A stretch of 48,767 nucleotides of DNA, taken from positions 1-48,767 of the forward strand of contig JAGPVT010000085.1 in NCBI GenBank assembly GCA_018066865.1. Direction: 5' to 3'. The notes below the pieces were generated by a model. The model was not told the DNA's origin, searched no databases, and saw only the letters and a list, made by a program, of their open reading frames with translations. This document shows, piece after piece, positions 26,395-38,767 of the stretch (the stretch's first letter is position 1; each line of letters begins with the position of its first letter). Made by a program: the position numbers and the translations under genes. This DNA is from Marinobacter sp. (GTDB lineage: Bacteria > Pseudomonadota > Gammaproteobacteria > Pseudomonadales > Oleiphilaceae).

Positions 26395-28287
26395 ATGACG
26401 GTTGAAACGCAAAAAGAAACTCTGGGTTTTCAGACCGAAGTAAAGCAACTACTTCACCTGATGATCCATTCCCTGTACTCAAACAAAGAAATCTTCCTCC
26501 GCGAACTGATTTCCAATGCCTCTGACGCCGAAGATAAATTGCGCTTCGCCGCACTGAAAGACGACAGCCTCTACGAAGGCGACTCAGAGCTGCAAATCCG
26601 CCTGGATTTCGACAAAGAAGCCAACACCATCACCCTGGCTGACAACGGCATCGGCATGACCCGTGATGACGTTGTTCAGAACCTCGGCACCATCGCCCGT
26701 TCAGGCACCGCAGAATTCCTGCAGCAGCTCTCCGGGGACGAAAAGAAAGACAGCAAACTGATCGGCCAGTTTGGTGTGGGCTTCTATTCCGCCTTCATCG
26801 TCGCCGACAAGGTTGATGTATTCACCCGCCGTGCAGGCGCGCCTGTAGAAGAAGGCGTGCACTGGCAATCAGCTGGTGATGGCGAATTCACCATCGAACA
26901 GGTTACTCGCGACAAGCGCGGCACCGAAATCGTTATTCACCTGAAGCCAGATGCCACCGAATTTGCCGACGGCTTCCGCCTGCGCAACCTGGTGAAAAAG
27001 TACTCTGACCATATCTCCTTCCCGGTGGTCATGAAATCCGAGCCCACCGAAGAAGGCGAAGAGCCCAAAGACGAAACCGTAAACGACGCAACCGCGCTCT
27101 GGACTCTGCCCCGCACCGAAATCAAAGATGAAGAATACAAAGAGTTCTACAAGCACATTGCTCACGATTTTGAAGATCCACTGACATGGTCCCACAACAA
27201 AGTAGAAGGCAAGCTGGATTACACCAGCCTTCTTTACATCCCGGCTCGCGCACCGTTTGATATGTATAACCGCGATGCGCCCCGTGGTCTGAAGCTCTAT
27301 GTACAGCGCGTATTCATCATGGACGACGCGGAACAGTTCCTGCCGTTGTACCTGCGCTTTGCCAAAGGTGTGGTGGATTCCAACGATCTGTCCCTGAACG
27401 TTTCCCGTGAGATCCTCCAGAACGATGCCACCGTGGACAGCATCCGCACTGCGCTCACCAAGCGTGTGCTGGATATGCTTTCGAAACTGTCCAAGAAAGA
27501 TGCCGACGAGTACCAGAAGTTCTGGGGCGAGTTTGGCACCGTTCTGAAAGAAGGCCCGGCGGAAGATTTCAGCAACCGCGAAAAGATTGCCGGCCTGCTG
27601 CGCTTTGCGACCACGCTCACCGGCGAGAGTACTCAGAACGTGTCTCTTGACCAGTACATCGAGCGTATGAAAGAAGGTCAGAGCAAGATCTACTACATTA
27701 CCGCTGATAACTTCATGGCCGCCAAGAGCAGCCCGCATCTGGAAGTCTTCCGCAAGAAAGGCATCGAAGTGCTGATCCTCTCTGATCGTATTGACGAGTG
27801 GATGATGGGCTACCTGAATGAGTATGACGGCAAATCATTCCAGGACGTTGCCCGTGGCGATCTTGATCTTGGTGAAGTGGAAACCGAGGAAGACAAGAAA
27901 CACAAGGAAGAAGCTGCCGAAGAGCATAAGGATCTGCTGGAGCGCATCAAAACAGCACTCACCGACCGGGTTCAGGAAGTGCGGGTAACCAACCGCCTTA
28001 CGGATTCACCTGCGTGTCTGGTAACGGGCGACTTTGATATGGGTGCCCAGATGAAGAAAATCATGGAAGCGGCGGGCCAGAAGGTTCCGGACAGCAAGCC
28101 TATCTTTGAAATCAACGTGGATCACCCGCTGGTTCAGCGCCTTGAGCGCGAGGAGGGCGATGAGCGCTTCAACGAGCTCTCAGCGGTACTTCTGGATCAG
28201 GCCACATTGGCCAGCGGCGAACAGCTGCAGGATCCGGGTGCCTATGTAACCCGTCTGAACCGTCTGTTGCTGGAACTGGCTAACTAA
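26395..28287 (+). CDS. htpG: Molecular chaperone HtpG (Hsp90)
   Basis: The ATG at 26395 follows AGGAGAG and gives 630 residues, normal for HtpG. The ATPase domain shows [27 protein letters not shown] and [15 protein letters not shown]. The middle domain has [37 protein letters not shown], and the C-terminal dimerisation domain is complete. It is a cytosolic stress chaperone. The next gene follows within 6 bp. Confidence 0.97.
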   Translation: MTVETQKETLGFQTEVKQLLHLMIHSLYSNKEIFLRELISNASDAEDKLRFAALKDDSLYEGDSELQIRLDFDKEANTITLADNGIGMTRDDVVQNLGTIARSGTAEFLQQLSGDEKKDSKLIGQFGVGFYSAFIVADKVDVFTRRAGAPVEEGVHWQSAGDGEFTIEQVTRDKRGTEIVIHLKPDATEFADGFRLRNLVKKYSDHISFPVVMKSEPTEEGEEPKDETVNDATALWTLPRTEIKDEEYKEFYKHIAHDFEDPLTWSHNKVEGKLDYTSLLYIPARAPFDMYNRDAPRGLKLYVQRVFIMDDAEQFLPLYLRFAKGVVDSNDLSLNVSREILQNDATVDSIRTALTKRVLDMLSKLSKKDADEYQKFWGEFGTVLKEGPAEDFSNREKIAGLLRFATTLTGESTQNVSLDQYIERMKEGQSKIYYITADNFMAAKSSPHLEVFRKKGIEVLILSDRIDEWMMGYLNEYDGKSFQDVARGDLDLGEVETEEDKKHKEEAAEEHKDLLERIKTALTDRVQEVRVTNRLTDSPACLVTGDFDMGAQMKKIMEAAGQKVPDSKPIFEINVDHPLVQRLEREEGDERFNELSAVLLDQATLASGEQLQDPGAYVTRLNRLLLELAN

Positions 28288-28292
28288 GCCCT

Positions 28293-28511
28293 ATGCATCA
28301 GATTATTGTGGACATCAGCATCAGCCCTGACGAGTGGATAAAGCTCTATCAGGGCGTTGCCACTGATGTCCACACTACGTCCCGGGACGGGCGTTCTGTC
28401 CGGTTCCCGGCTCGAATTCTCTCCAGGTTCTACCTCCAGAACGGTGTACGGGGCAGCTTCCGTATTCAGTTCGACGATTCCGGCAAATTCTCCTCCATCG
28501 AAAGACTTTGA
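28293..28511 (+). CDS. DUF2835 family protein
   Basis: A 72-residue protein starting 6 bp after the htpG stop. The sequence fits the DUF2835 pattern: an N-terminal beta strand, a YQGVATDVHTTSRDGRSVRFPA central motif, and a closing GSFRIQFDDSGKFSSIERL. Function is unknown. The tight spacing suggests read-through from htpG, with no separate ribosome binding site that stands out. Confidence 0.8.
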   Translation: MHQIIVDISISPDEWIKLYQGVATDVHTTSRDGRSVRFPARILSRFYLQNGVRGSFRIQFDDSGKFSSIERL

Positions 28512-28648
28512 GCCATAAACAAAAGCTTTCAGATGCTTATTGTTAATTAATTGTTCCTCTTGTGCCCTGAAGGGTTAGCCTGATTCTGGTCGCGTTAATG
28601 TTGTAGTAAAGATTCAAACAACAGCGCCTGGGTAATCTATAATTATGA

Positions 28649-30874
<2,226 letters not shown>

Positions 30875-30888
30875 GTCGATAGCAACAG

Positions 30889-30931
30889 GCCGTGCACTCT
30901 CAATGGGCACTCTCATAAGGGAGTGCACGGC
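30889..30931 (+). terminator. Hairpin after katG
   Basis: GCCGTGCACTC (30889-30899) pairs perfectly with GAGTGCACGGC (30921-30931) around a 21-nt loop. No T-run follows, so it may be an mRNA-stabilising 3' stem rather than an intrinsic terminator. Confidence 0.5.
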
Positions 30932-31022
30932 TACCAACTTCCCGCCAAATTCCTTACAATCCGCTCCGCCTGATTTTTGATCAGCTGTATTCTGATTTTC
31001 TCTTTCAGCTTCTGGAGCCTTC

Positions 31023-32000
31023 ATGCGAATCATCCTTGCCCCGATGGAAGGGCTGGTCGACGCACCTATCCGTGAAACCCTGACCAAAGTCGGCGGTATA
31101 GACCGGTGCGTAACCGAGTTCATTCGCGTGACCCATGGCATGCTGCCACCCCGGATTTTTTACAAGTACGCGCCCGAGCTCTATAACCAGTCCCTCACGC
31201 AAGTGGGTACGCCGGTGGCTGTTCAGTTGCTGGGTTCAGACCCGGAACAGATGGGCCGGCATGGGCTTAAAGCAGCGGAATTGGGCGCTACTCAAGTGGA
31301 TATCAATTTCGGTTGTCCTGCCAAAACAGTGAACAAGCACAAAGGTGGTTGTGTGCTGATGCGTGAGCCGGAGTTGATGCATGAGATTGCAGCGGCGGTT
31401 CGCAAGGCTGTCCCCGTGGGGATTCCGGTTACCGCCAAAATGCGCCTGGGGTATGACGATCGCTCCATGGGTGTGGCCTGTGCTCAGGCGCTGGAAGCCG
31501 CCGGGGCGGAGGAAATCGTTATTCATGCGCGCAGTAAGGTGGATGGCTATAAACCGCCGGCGTACTGGGAAGAGATTGCCAAGGCGCGGGAAGCGGTGAA
31601 GGCAAAAGTGATTGCCAACGGCGAAATCTGGACCGTTGCGGATTATTGGCGTTGCCGTGAAGTTTCCGGTTGTGAGGATGTGATGATCGGCCGGGGCCTG
31701 ATCGCAAGGCCGGATCTGGCTCGCAAAATCAAAGCCAGCCAGCAAGGTGTTGAAGTTGCAGACATGACTTGGCCAGAGGCGGTTGCGTTGGTTCGGGAAT
31801 ATGCGGAAGTGCTGCAAGGGTGGCTTGAAGACAAGTACGTAACCGGTCGCATCAAGCAGTGGATGAATTTCCTGCGGCAGGGGTTTCCGGAGGCTGAGGC
31901 CATCTGGCAGGATGCTCGAAAAATCCGGGAAGTGGCACCGATGCTCGCCTGCCTCGAACAAGATATTCCCCTATCACGGAGCGCCGTTCGAGCGGCCTGA
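31023..32000 (+). CDS. dusC: tRNA-dihydrouridine(16) synthase DusC
   Basis: The 325-residue protein begins MRIILAPMEGLVDAPIRETL, the FMN-binding opening of Dus enzymes. It shows the catalytic cysteine motif INFGCPAKTVNKHKGG, the KMRLGYDD strand, and VIHARSKVDGYKPPAYW followed by NGEIWTVADY, a variant typical of DusC rather than DusA or DusB. It reduces uridine at position 16 of tRNA with NADPH. It is monocistronic with its own promoter region. Confidence 0.92.
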   Translation: MRIILAPMEGLVDAPIRETLTKVGGIDRCVTEFIRVTHGMLPPRIFYKYAPELYNQSLTQVGTPVAVQLLGSDPEQMGRHGLKAAELGATQVDINFGCPAKTVNKHKGGCVLMREPELMHEIAAAVRKAVPVGIPVTAKMRLGYDDRSMGVACAQALEAAGAEEIVIHARSKVDGYKPPAYWEEIAKAREAVKAKVIANGEIWTVADYWRCREVSGCEDVMIGRGLIARPDLARKIKASQQGVEVADMTWPEAVALVREYAEVLQGWLEDKYVTGRIKQWMNFLRQGFPEAEAIWQDARKIREVAPMLACLEQDIPLSRSAVRAA

Positions 32001-32123
32001 ACCTCCCTGTTTTGATGGCCTTTCTCTTGATCTTCCTGATTGCGAACTACACTGGTACCGAGCTGTCATGTGTTCGTAATTATTGTGGTTCGTAAAAACA
32101 AAACCACAAAGGAGAGATCTCTA

Positions 32124-33116
32124 ATGTCCAAAAAAACGAAAATCGGGGCCGTGAAAGGACTCGTTGGCGGAGTTTGCCTGTCGCTGGGGCTGGTGTCCGG
32201 AGCGGGCGCTGCAAAGGGTGATGTAAAGGTCACGCCTTTGGGAAGCCATGATGGCGAGTTCTGTGCTCTGGATCGGGCCATGGTGTTTGAAGATCCTAAC
32301 GGCACTCGCATTCTTTACGATGCTGGCCGCACCGTAGCTGGCCCGGATGATCCTCGCCTCGGTAATATTGACGTGGTACTGGTATCGCATATGCACGGCG
32401 ACCACTTGGGTGATCGCCGTATCAAGGAAACCAACGCCGGTAACTGCGGCGGGCCGGAATTCCCGGTGGTTACTCTGCCGCAATCCAACACCGTGGAGAT
32501 AGCGGTAAAAAAACAGGCAAAGATCGTTACCGGCAGCGAGATGCCGGCATTTTTTGCTGCCAAACTTGAAGCTGCCGGCGGCGATTCAGCCAACTCCATG
32601 TTAGTGCGCTTCGGTGCAGAGCTGGACGTCGGTGGTGTGGCTATCACCACCGTGCCGGCGGTTCACAGTAACGGGGTTTCACCTTCGTTTCTCACCGGCC
32701 CGCTCGCGGAATACCTGAAAGCCGCAGGCGTTGGTGCGAGTGTCGGGCCGCCGACCGGTTACGTACTGACTTTTTCAAATGACCTGGTGGTTTATCTCTC
32801 CGGGGATACCGGGATTACGGCCGAGCAGAAGCTGGTGGTGAACGATCACTACGGGGCTGAGTTGGTGGTGATGAATATTGGTGACAATTACACCACCGGG
32901 CCCAAAGAGGCGGCTTACGTGATCAATGATCTGATCGATCCGAAAGCTGTCATTGCCTCCCATGCCAATGAGCCGGCCACATCCGGCGGAAAGCTGAAGC
33001 AGGGCACGAAAACTGCCTTGTTCAGGGATCTGGTAAAAGTCCCCATGCATGTTCCCTTGAGTGGGCGCACCATCGCCTTCAACGGCGACGGTGGCTGTAC
33101 GGCCGGTTGTGACTGA
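32124..33116 (+). CDS. Exported metallo-beta-lactamase-fold hydrolase
   Basis: The ATG at 32124 follows AAAGGAGAG. The 330-residue protein starts with a signal peptide (KGLVGGVCLSLGLVSGAGA) and has the MBL zinc motif VSHMHGDHLGD plus later ligands in VPAVHSNGVS, YLSGDTGIT and SHANEPATSGG. Similar stand-alone exported MBL proteins are often annotated as beta-lactamase-like or UlaG-like; the substrate cannot be told. It converges with the aldolase gene, separated by two bases. Confidence 0.85.
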   Translation: MSKKTKIGAVKGLVGGVCLSLGLVSGAGAAKGDVKVTPLGSHDGEFCALDRAMVFEDPNGTRILYDAGRTVAGPDDPRLGNIDVVLVSHMHGDHLGDRRIKETNAGNCGGPEFPVVTLPQSNTVEIAVKKQAKIVTGSEMPAFFAAKLEAAGGDSANSMLVRFGAELDVGGVAITTVPAVHSNGVSPSFLTGPLAEYLKAAGVGASVGPPTGYVLTFSNDLVVYLSGDTGITAEQKLVVNDHYGAELVVMNIGDNYTTGPKEAAYVINDLIDPKAVIASHANEPATSGGKLKQGTKTALFRDLVKVPMHVPLSGRTIAFNGDGGCTAGCD

Positions 33117-33118
33117 TA

Positions 33119-34132
33119 TCAGCCTTCCATATCCGCTTTATACGCCCCAGAGCAAGCCGCGCAGTTGAGCCTGGCGCGCTTGAGCATGGCTTTCTGGACA
33201 GCGTGCCCGTTGTCCAATTTGCCTGCCCATGCCTTCTGAGCCGCCTCCTGCAGAGCACGGCCGTAGGAAAAGCTCAGGTGCCAGGGTTGCCGGCCAAGGC
33301 TGTTCATCGCATTCAGGTTAAGGGTAGCTTCTTTGGGAGTCTGCCCTCCGGATAGAAAATTGATACCCGGGACAGCCGCCGGAACAACTCTGCGGAATAC
33401 CCGCAAGGTGGCTTCTGCCACTTCCTCCGGCGATGCCTTCGCACACTCTTTTCCGGGCGTTATCATGCTCGGCTTCAGAATCATGGTTTCCAGTTGCACG
33501 CCGTGACGGCGAAGAGCATTGAAAACCTCGGCAATCACGGTTTCGTTCACTTCCGCAGACCTTTCGATGGTGTGGTCACCATCAATCAGCACTTCCGGCT
33601 CCACAATAGGCACAATGCCCATGGATTGGCAGAGAGCGGCGTACCGGGCCAGCATTTCAGCGTTGGCCTCTACGGCCTGACGTGAGGGCAATGTGTCGGA
33701 GATGTTGTACACAGCGCGCCACTTGGCAAAACGGGCGCCCAGGTTCTTGTAGGTTTTCAGCCTGTCGTCGAGGCCGTCCAGGCCATAGGTTATTTCATCC
33801 CCCGGGGCATTGATCAGCGGCTTCTTACCCTTATCTACTTTAATACCAGGCACAATGCCCTGGCTTTCCAGCAGTTTGGGAATTGACACGTTATCCAGGC
33901 TGTTCTGGCCAAGGGTTTCCTCAAAAAGAATCACCCCGCTTACGAATTCTCCAAGACCAGGTGTGGAGAAAATCAGGCTGCGATATTCCCGGCGCTTATC
34001 CTCCGTGGACTCCACACCAACCGCCTTGAAGCGCTTTGCGATGGTGGGGTGGCTTTCGTCAGCAGCGAGAATGCCCTTGCCGGGTTGAACAAGATCCTGA
34101 ATCGTTGCAAGCAGTTCGTTTTGAATGCTCAT
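33119..34132 (-). CDS. Class I fructose-bisphosphate aldolase
   Basis: The start at 34132 is preceded by AAGGAG; the upstream ATG is not. The 337-residue protein is the animal-type class I aldolase: PGKGILAADESHPTIAKRF, YRSLIFSTPGLGEFVSGVILFEETL, the Schiff-base strand METMILKPSMITPG with the active-site lysine, and GINFLSGGQTPKEATLNLNAMN. It cleaves fructose 1,6-bisphosphate in glycolysis or gluconeogenesis without a metal. The C-terminal tail carries an extra CAACSG. Confidence 0.93.
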   Translation of the reverse strand: MSIQNELLATIQDLVQPGKGILAADESHPTIAKRFKAVGVESTEDKRREYRSLIFSTPGLGEFVSGVILFEETLGQNSLDNVSIPKLLESQGIVPGIKVDKGKKPLINAPGDEITYGLDGLDDRLKTYKNLGARFAKWRAVYNISDTLPSRQAVEANAEMLARYAALCQSMGIVPIVEPEVLIDGDHTIERSAEVNETVIAEVFNALRRHGVQLETMILKPSMITPGKECAKASPEEVAEATLRVFRRVVPAAVPGINFLSGGQTPKEATLNLNAMNSLGRQPWHLSFSYGRALQEAAQKAWAGKLDNGHAVQKAMLKRARLNCAACSGAYKADMEG

Positions 34133-34314
34133 GGCGGCTCCTTTATAAAGGGTGTGTGTCATGGCCTAATGCGGTTGCATTCTCCCAATAGTGTAGTCCG
34201 TTCATTCAGTGTGGTCGGCGTGATATGGTCATAATTTGATCTGAGCAAAGGCAATCATGGGGACATTGGCTTACGCTTGTTGAAACTGCGGCACGTCAAG
34301 GACAAAAACCGGTT

Positions 34315-36384
34315 ATGAAAACTGTAATCAGCGTAAGCCAAGGCTCATCCGAATACGATTACGATCTGGAAACGGAGTTTCTGGGACATGCCTTCCGGGT
34401 TATTCGCGCCGGTACCGACGGGGATCTCGCGCGCGCTGTTGCGCTGCTGAAGACGTATCATGAGCGAGCAGACGCTTTCGGCCTCAGCATGGTCTCCGAT
34501 CATTACCAGGTTGGCTCTGTGAAGCTGGAACACCCGGATACTGCCAAGCTCGAAGCCTGTATTCCAGACAAGCCGATAACCAGCGGATCAGGCTTGCGCG
34601 GTATTCTTCAGGAGTGGGCGGTGCGCCAGACCCAGTCAGAGTTGGGGCATTTCTTTGATAACGCCCGGGTACTCTTCCTGAACGGGCAGGCAGGTTATCG
34701 GGTGGCCAAAGCGCTTTCCGAGCATACGGACAACCTGTTTTTTGCCGACCCTTATATGGATTTTGGCGTGCCAAGGCTGCTTACCTCGCTCAAACAGCTT
34801 GAAACCTACAGTTCGCTAACCGCGCCGATCATGTTTCGCCCGTCAGCCGTGAAGACAGTTGAAACTGTGCTCCGCACGCCGCTGTATCGCCTTGGAGAAG
34901 GGTTAATCAAGGGCTCCCTGCATCAGGCTGTAAAAGATGCCCATGTAATCGTTGCCCACATGGGCGATCTGGCAAACTTCACGGACAAGGAGCTGGATGG
35001 CAAAACCGTTATCACCTCCCGCGTATCGGAAGAGGCTATGGACTGGATGCGCTCCCGCAAGGTGGCCATGGTGGTGGATTACAGCCCGTGGCTGGAAGGC
35101 CGTCCCGTGGGTGTGAATGTGATGGAAGCCATGATCAGCGCGGCGCTCTCACGTGCCCCGGAGCAACTGGGTGCAGATGACTATCTCAATGTTATCCAGT
35201 CTCTGGGTATCGAACCCCGAATTCTCTACCCGAACGGCTATCGCCGGATAAACCGCTTTGCCTTTGTGATTCATCCTCTGTCCCAGCAATACCTGACCAA
35301 GACAGCCCCGCTGGACTGGGTTGCCAGTGTGTCACCGCCCATGGTGATGAACCTGGTGGAAAAGGCCGTGGCTTACGCGCCGCCGTTTATCTATTCCAAA
35401 GTCACCGGCGTCAAATCGCCCACCGGAGACGAAGTGGAAGGCTGGTTGATTACCGTAGGCGGCACGCCTAAGGAAATCATGGCTCACGATCCTGAATTTA
35501 CCTACACCCGGTTACTGGCCGCCGCCAACCTTGCGAAAAAGCTGGGGGCACAGATCATGGGCCTGGGTGCCTTCACCAAAGTGGTGGGAGATGCCGGCAT
35601 TACCGTTGCCAAACGGGCGCCGCTCCCCATTACCACAGGCAACAGCTACAGTGCCTCCGGTGCGCTGTGGGCCGCCAAGGATGCGGTGAAGATGATAGGC
35701 CGCGCTAAAATTGGTGAAAGCGGAAAAATGGCCGGCAAAGCTATGGTTGTGGGTGCAACTGGCGCCATTGGATCAGTGTGCGCACGCCTGCTCGCCAAAG
35801 CGGTGGATGAGGTTTACCTGGCGGCGCCGGAGCCCGCCAAACTGCTGGCTCTGAAAGAAAGCATTGAACAGGAAACCCCGGGCGCTATCGTGCACGTGGC
35901 AGGCTCTGCCGATCGCGACATCGAAGACATGGACATGATCGTGACGGCCACCTCCGGAGCGGGCAAACGAATTCTGGATATCACCAAGGTAAAGCCTGGC
36001 TGTGTGATCACGGATGTGGCGCGCCCCCTGGATATATCAGCAGAAGATGTGGCCAAACGCCCCGATGTGCTGGTAATTGAATCCGGAGAGGTTCAGTTGC
36101 CGGGCAATCATGTACACATGAAAAACATCGGCCTGCCTGACGGTGTTGTCTATGCCTGTCTGGCAGAAACCATCGTGTTGGCGCTGGAAGGGCGGTTCGA
36201 GAACTTCACACTTGGCCGAAACATCGAGTGGGGAAAAGTGCGGGATATTTATAAGCTGGGCCTGAAACACGGCATGACACTGGCCGCCATCTCCGGCGTC
36301 AACGGCGTATTCAGTGAAGAAGACTTCGAACGGGTGAGGGTACTGGCGGCCAAAAGCGATGTCGGGGAAACCGTAGACCTGTAA
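34315..36384 (+). CDS. Two-part oxidoreductase with C-terminal acyl-ACP-reductase/shikimate-dehydrogenase-like Rossmann domain
   Basis: The 689-residue protein is not a standard annotated enzyme. Residues 1 to about 330 form an unfamiliar N-terminal half. From about 360 the sequence resembles cyanobacterial acyl-ACP reductases: LGAFTKVVGDAGITVAK (about 416-432), ITTGNSYSASGALWA, then the dinucleotide motif VVGATGAIGSVCARLLAK (about 477-494) and KPGCVITDVARPLD, which has a cysteine (about 563) in the position where the reductases carry their acyl-thioester Cys. Wax-ester metabolism in Marinobacter makes fatty acyl reduction plausible, but reaction and substrate are inference. Confidence 0.6.
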   Translation: MKTVISVSQGSSEYDYDLETEFLGHAFRVIRAGTDGDLARAVALLKTYHERADAFGLSMVSDHYQVGSVKLEHPDTAKLEACIPDKPITSGSGLRGILQEWAVRQTQSELGHFFDNARVLFLNGQAGYRVAKALSEHTDNLFFADPYMDFGVPRLLTSLKQLETYSSLTAPIMFRPSAVKTVETVLRTPLYRLGEGLIKGSLHQAVKDAHVIVAHMGDLANFTDKELDGKTVITSRVSEEAMDWMRSRKVAMVVDYSPWLEGRPVGVNVMEAMISAALSRAPEQLGADDYLNVIQSLGIEPRILYPNGYRRINRFAFVIHPLSQQYLTKTAPLDWVASVSPPMVMNLVEKAVAYAPPFIYSKVTGVKSPTGDEVEGWLITVGGTPKEIMAHDPEFTYTRLLAAANLAKKLGAQIMGLGAFTKVVGDAGITVAKRAPLPITTGNSYSASGALWAAKDAVKMIGRAKIGESGKMAGKAMVVGATGAIGSVCARLLAKAVDEVYLAAPEPAKLLALKESIEQETPGAIVHVAGSADRDIEDMDMIVTATSGAGKRILDITKVKPGCVITDVARPLDISAEDVAKRPDVLVIESGEVQLPGNHVHMKNIGLPDGVVYACLAETIVLALEGRFENFTLGRNIEWGKVRDIYKLGLKHGMTLAAISGVNGVFSEEDFERVRVLAAKSDVGETVDL

Positions 36385-36403
36385 CCGGGCGCTTGGCGAC
36401 CGG

Positions 36404-36670
36404 TTACCTGAGCTGACTGTCCTTACTGCCCCGGCGGTTAATGCCGCCGGAAGCCGTTTCCTGCTTTTCCAGAGTCGCCTGACAATTCACGCATAGACGC
36501 ACACCCGGAATGGCTTTGCGCCGGGCCTCTGGAATAGGGCAGTCGCATTCTTCGCAGAATTCCGCGCTCTCGCCCCTGCCCAGCCTGCTACGGGCCTCGG
36601 CCACAGCATCCTCTACACTTGCATCAATCTGATCCTGAACGGCCCCATCGCGGGCCCAGCCACCAGCCAT
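36404..36670 (-). CDS. DksA/TraR-type C4 zinc-finger protein
   Basis: Starting at the ATG at 36670 (AGGAG upstream), the 88-residue protein has CEECDCPIPEARRKAIPGVRLCVNCQ, the four-cysteine zinc finger of the short DksA/TraR-like proteins (YbiI type), after a helix (ASVEDAVAEARSRL). Such proteins are thought to bind in the RNA polymerase secondary channel or act as general zinc-finger factors. The function of this short subgroup is poorly known. Confidence 0.85.
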   Translation of the reverse strand: MAGGWARDGAVQDQIDASVEDAVAEARSRLGRGESAEFCEECDCPIPEARRKAIPGVRLCVNCQATLEKQETASGGINRRGSKDSQLR

Positions 36671-36808
36671 AACCTTGCTCCTGTGAGAGGTGTATACGCC
36701 CAGCATACCAAAACCAAAGTGATCGGGCTAAGGCAAGGCCACGTAACAGTTGCACTGCGGATTTGCTATCCTCAGCCAAACCATCACCAGCGAAAAAAAG
36801 GAAACAGA

Positions 36809-37567
36809 ATGCTGTCAAAAACAGACTCGCCTCGCCGTGGCGGAAAATGGCCGCTGATTATCGCCTGGCTCGGCGTAATTGTATTGGTTGTCGCAGGCGT
36901 GATGATGGCCGCGGCCGGGCCAGCCTACAAGGCTGAGTTGATTGGACTGGGAACATCTTTCACATGGCTGCGCCAGGGTGCGCAACTGGCAATGGGTGCC
37001 GCAGCGCTTGGGCTGATAACTCTTGTCCTTGCCGGTGTACTTCGTAGATGGCGCCCGGCATTTGTAGGGGCGCTGGTAATCTTGGCTGTAGTAGCGGTAA
37101 TCGCCCTGCCCATGCAAATGAAACAGCGCGCCGAGAGCGTGCCGCCTATCCATGACATAACCACAGATATGGAAAACCCACCCGTTTTCACATTGCTGGC
37201 TTCCGCCCGTGAGGATGCACCCAACGCTGTGGATTATCCGGGAGCAGAAACCGCACGCCAGCAACAGGCAGCATATCCGCAGCTAAAGCCCATTACCCTG
37301 AACATGCCGATGGCCCGCGCAATGGACGCCGCGAAAGCGACCGTACAAGCCCGCGGTTGGGAGATTGCCGGATCCACCGGAAACACCCTCGAAGCCACAG
37401 CGACCACCCGCTGGTTCGGTTTTAAAGATGACGTGGCGATTCGCATGACTGAAACCCGGAACGGTGTGCAGGTAGACATGCGATCCGCATCGAGGGTAGG
37501 GAAGAGCGACCTTGGTATAAACGCCGAGCGGATTCAGGATTTTCTTGAGGATTTGGTGAAGCAATGA
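36809..37567 (+). CDS. Membrane protein with DUF1499 domain
   Basis: The start at 36809 has AAGGAAA upstream and gives 252 residues. Three hydrophobic segments (LIIAWLGVIVLVVAGVMMAA, the LAMGAAALGLITLVLAGVL region, FVGALVILAVVAVIALPM) are followed by a soluble C-terminal DUF1499 domain beginning PPIHDITTDMENPPVF and ending VRM-type beta strands and INAERIQDFLEDL. Function is unknown. It overlaps the methyltransferase gene by four bases. Confidence 0.85.
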   Translation: MLSKTDSPRRGGKWPLIIAWLGVIVLVVAGVMMAAAGPAYKAELIGLGTSFTWLRQGAQLAMGAAALGLITLVLAGVLRRWRPAFVGALVILAVVAVIALPMQMKQRAESVPPIHDITTDMENPPVFTLLASAREDAPNAVDYPGAETARQQQAAYPQLKPITLNMPMARAMDAAKATVQARGWEIAGSTGNTLEATATTRWFGFKDDVAIRMTETRNGVQVDMRSASRVGKSDLGINAERIQDFLEDLVKQ

Positions 37568-38262
37568 AATCAACCCTGCGCCTTCGGTATCAAACCATTG
37601 AGTTCGACAACGTGGACATTCACGTTTGCACTCTGCGTGACAATCAGCAATTCGATGATCCAGACGACATCGCCCTCAAACTGGGCATTTCATCCGCGAC
37701 CTGGCCGCTGTTTGGGGTTATCTGGCCTTCCAGCCTGGTACTTGCCCATTACATTGGGAATCATCAGACGGCGGGAAAGAGAATCCTGGAAATTGGCTGC
37801 GGGATGGCGCTGTCCAGCCTGCTGTTGAATCAGCGAAACGACGATATTACGGCGACCGATTACCATCCGGAAGTGGCCGTTTTTCTGGAGCGAAACACAC
37901 AGCTCAACCATGGCAAGGCCATCGGTTACCAGCGGATTGATTGGGCGGATGACACCAGTGATCTCGGTTTGTTCGACATCATCATTGGCAGCGACCTGTT
38001 ATATGAAGACGAGCACATAAACCTGTTGGCAGACTTCATCCACAAACACTCCAACTCGACGTGTGAAGTTATTCTGGTCGACCCGGGGCGGGGCAGAAAA
38101 AACAAATTCAGCCGGCGGATGGAAACCCACGGGTTCAGATTTTCACAAGAGAAGCCGGAGCGTACCGACTACCTGGAAAAGCCTTTTAAGGGCCACATAC
38201 TCAGGTTTTGGCGGGGTGATATGCAAAGCTCACCAAGCCTTCTTGCCAACACAAGCTCATAA
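37564..38262 (+). CDS. SAM-dependent methyltransferase (lysine-methyltransferase-like)
   Basis: The 232-residue protein overlaps the DUF1499 gene by ATGA. The SAM-binding strand ILEIGCGMALSSLLL is followed by ITATDYHPEV and the motif IIGSDLLYEDEH. WPLFGVIWPSSLVLAHYI just before motif I is typical of METTL21-like/nicotinamide-type methyltransferases acting on proteins. The target is unknown. Coupling to the DUF1499 membrane protein suggests a shared function. Confidence 0.8.
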   Translation: MKSTLRLRYQTIEFDNVDIHVCTLRDNQQFDDPDDIALKLGISSATWPLFGVIWPSSLVLAHYIGNHQTAGKRILEIGCGMALSSLLLNQRNDDITATDYHPEVAVFLERNTQLNHGKAIGYQRIDWADDTSDLGLFDIIIGSDLLYEDEHINLLADFIHKHSNSTCEVILVDPGRGRKNKFSRRMETHGFRFSQEKPERTDYLEKPFKGHILRFWRGDMQSSPSLLANTSS

Positions 38263-38305
38263 GAGGATCGTCAGAAGAACCTTATCGGGCTTGTAAATAA
38301 ATTGG

Positions 38306-38677
38306 TCAATTTTTCTTCTCAAGCGCTTCCTTGAGGCCTGCAAACGGGTTGTGCGTAGCTGCCTCCCGTCTTTTTTCGGAGCTGCCTCCGTAGCGCACGA
38401 AATCCTCAAACTTGCTGTGCTCTTCATCGTGACAGTACACACACAATAGCTCCCAGTTACTGCCATCTGCCGGGTTGTTATCGTGGTCATGGTCAACATG
38501 ATGCACGGTAAGCTCTCGCAAATTAACGCGGGTGAACTCACGGGCACAACGCCCGCACACCCAGGGGTAGAGTTTCAGCGCACGCTCACGATAACCGCTT
38601 TCGCGCTTCGCGATATAATCACGCTGCTCAGCCAGCAGTTTGTCCACCTTGCTTGTGTTTCCGGCGTTCTGGCTCAT
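38306..38677 (-). CDS. yajD: HNH nuclease, YajD family
   Basis: The start at 38677 has GAGGGAA upstream and gives 123 residues. The HNH signature is complete: YPWVCGRCAREFTRVNLRELTVHHVDHDHDNNPADGSNWELLCVYCHDEEH, with paired CxxC zinc knuckles and the catalytic His in HHVDHDH. YajD-like proteins are small chromosomal HNH nucleases of uncertain role. The gene converges with the methyltransferase gene and is divergent from the kinase gene. Confidence 0.88.
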   Translation of the reverse strand: MSQNAGNTSKVDKLLAEQRDYIAKRESGYRERALKLYPWVCGRCAREFTRVNLRELTVHHVDHDHDNNPADGSNWELLCVYCHDEEHSKFEDFVRYGGSSEKRREAATHNPFAGLKEALEKKN

Positions 38678-38767
38678 GAATGTTTCCCTCAGTGCGGTGC
38701 AGTTCGCCAGGATGGTTATCGTCATCTCGACAGAACCATAAACCACAGCGCAGGGAAGGTACACACT

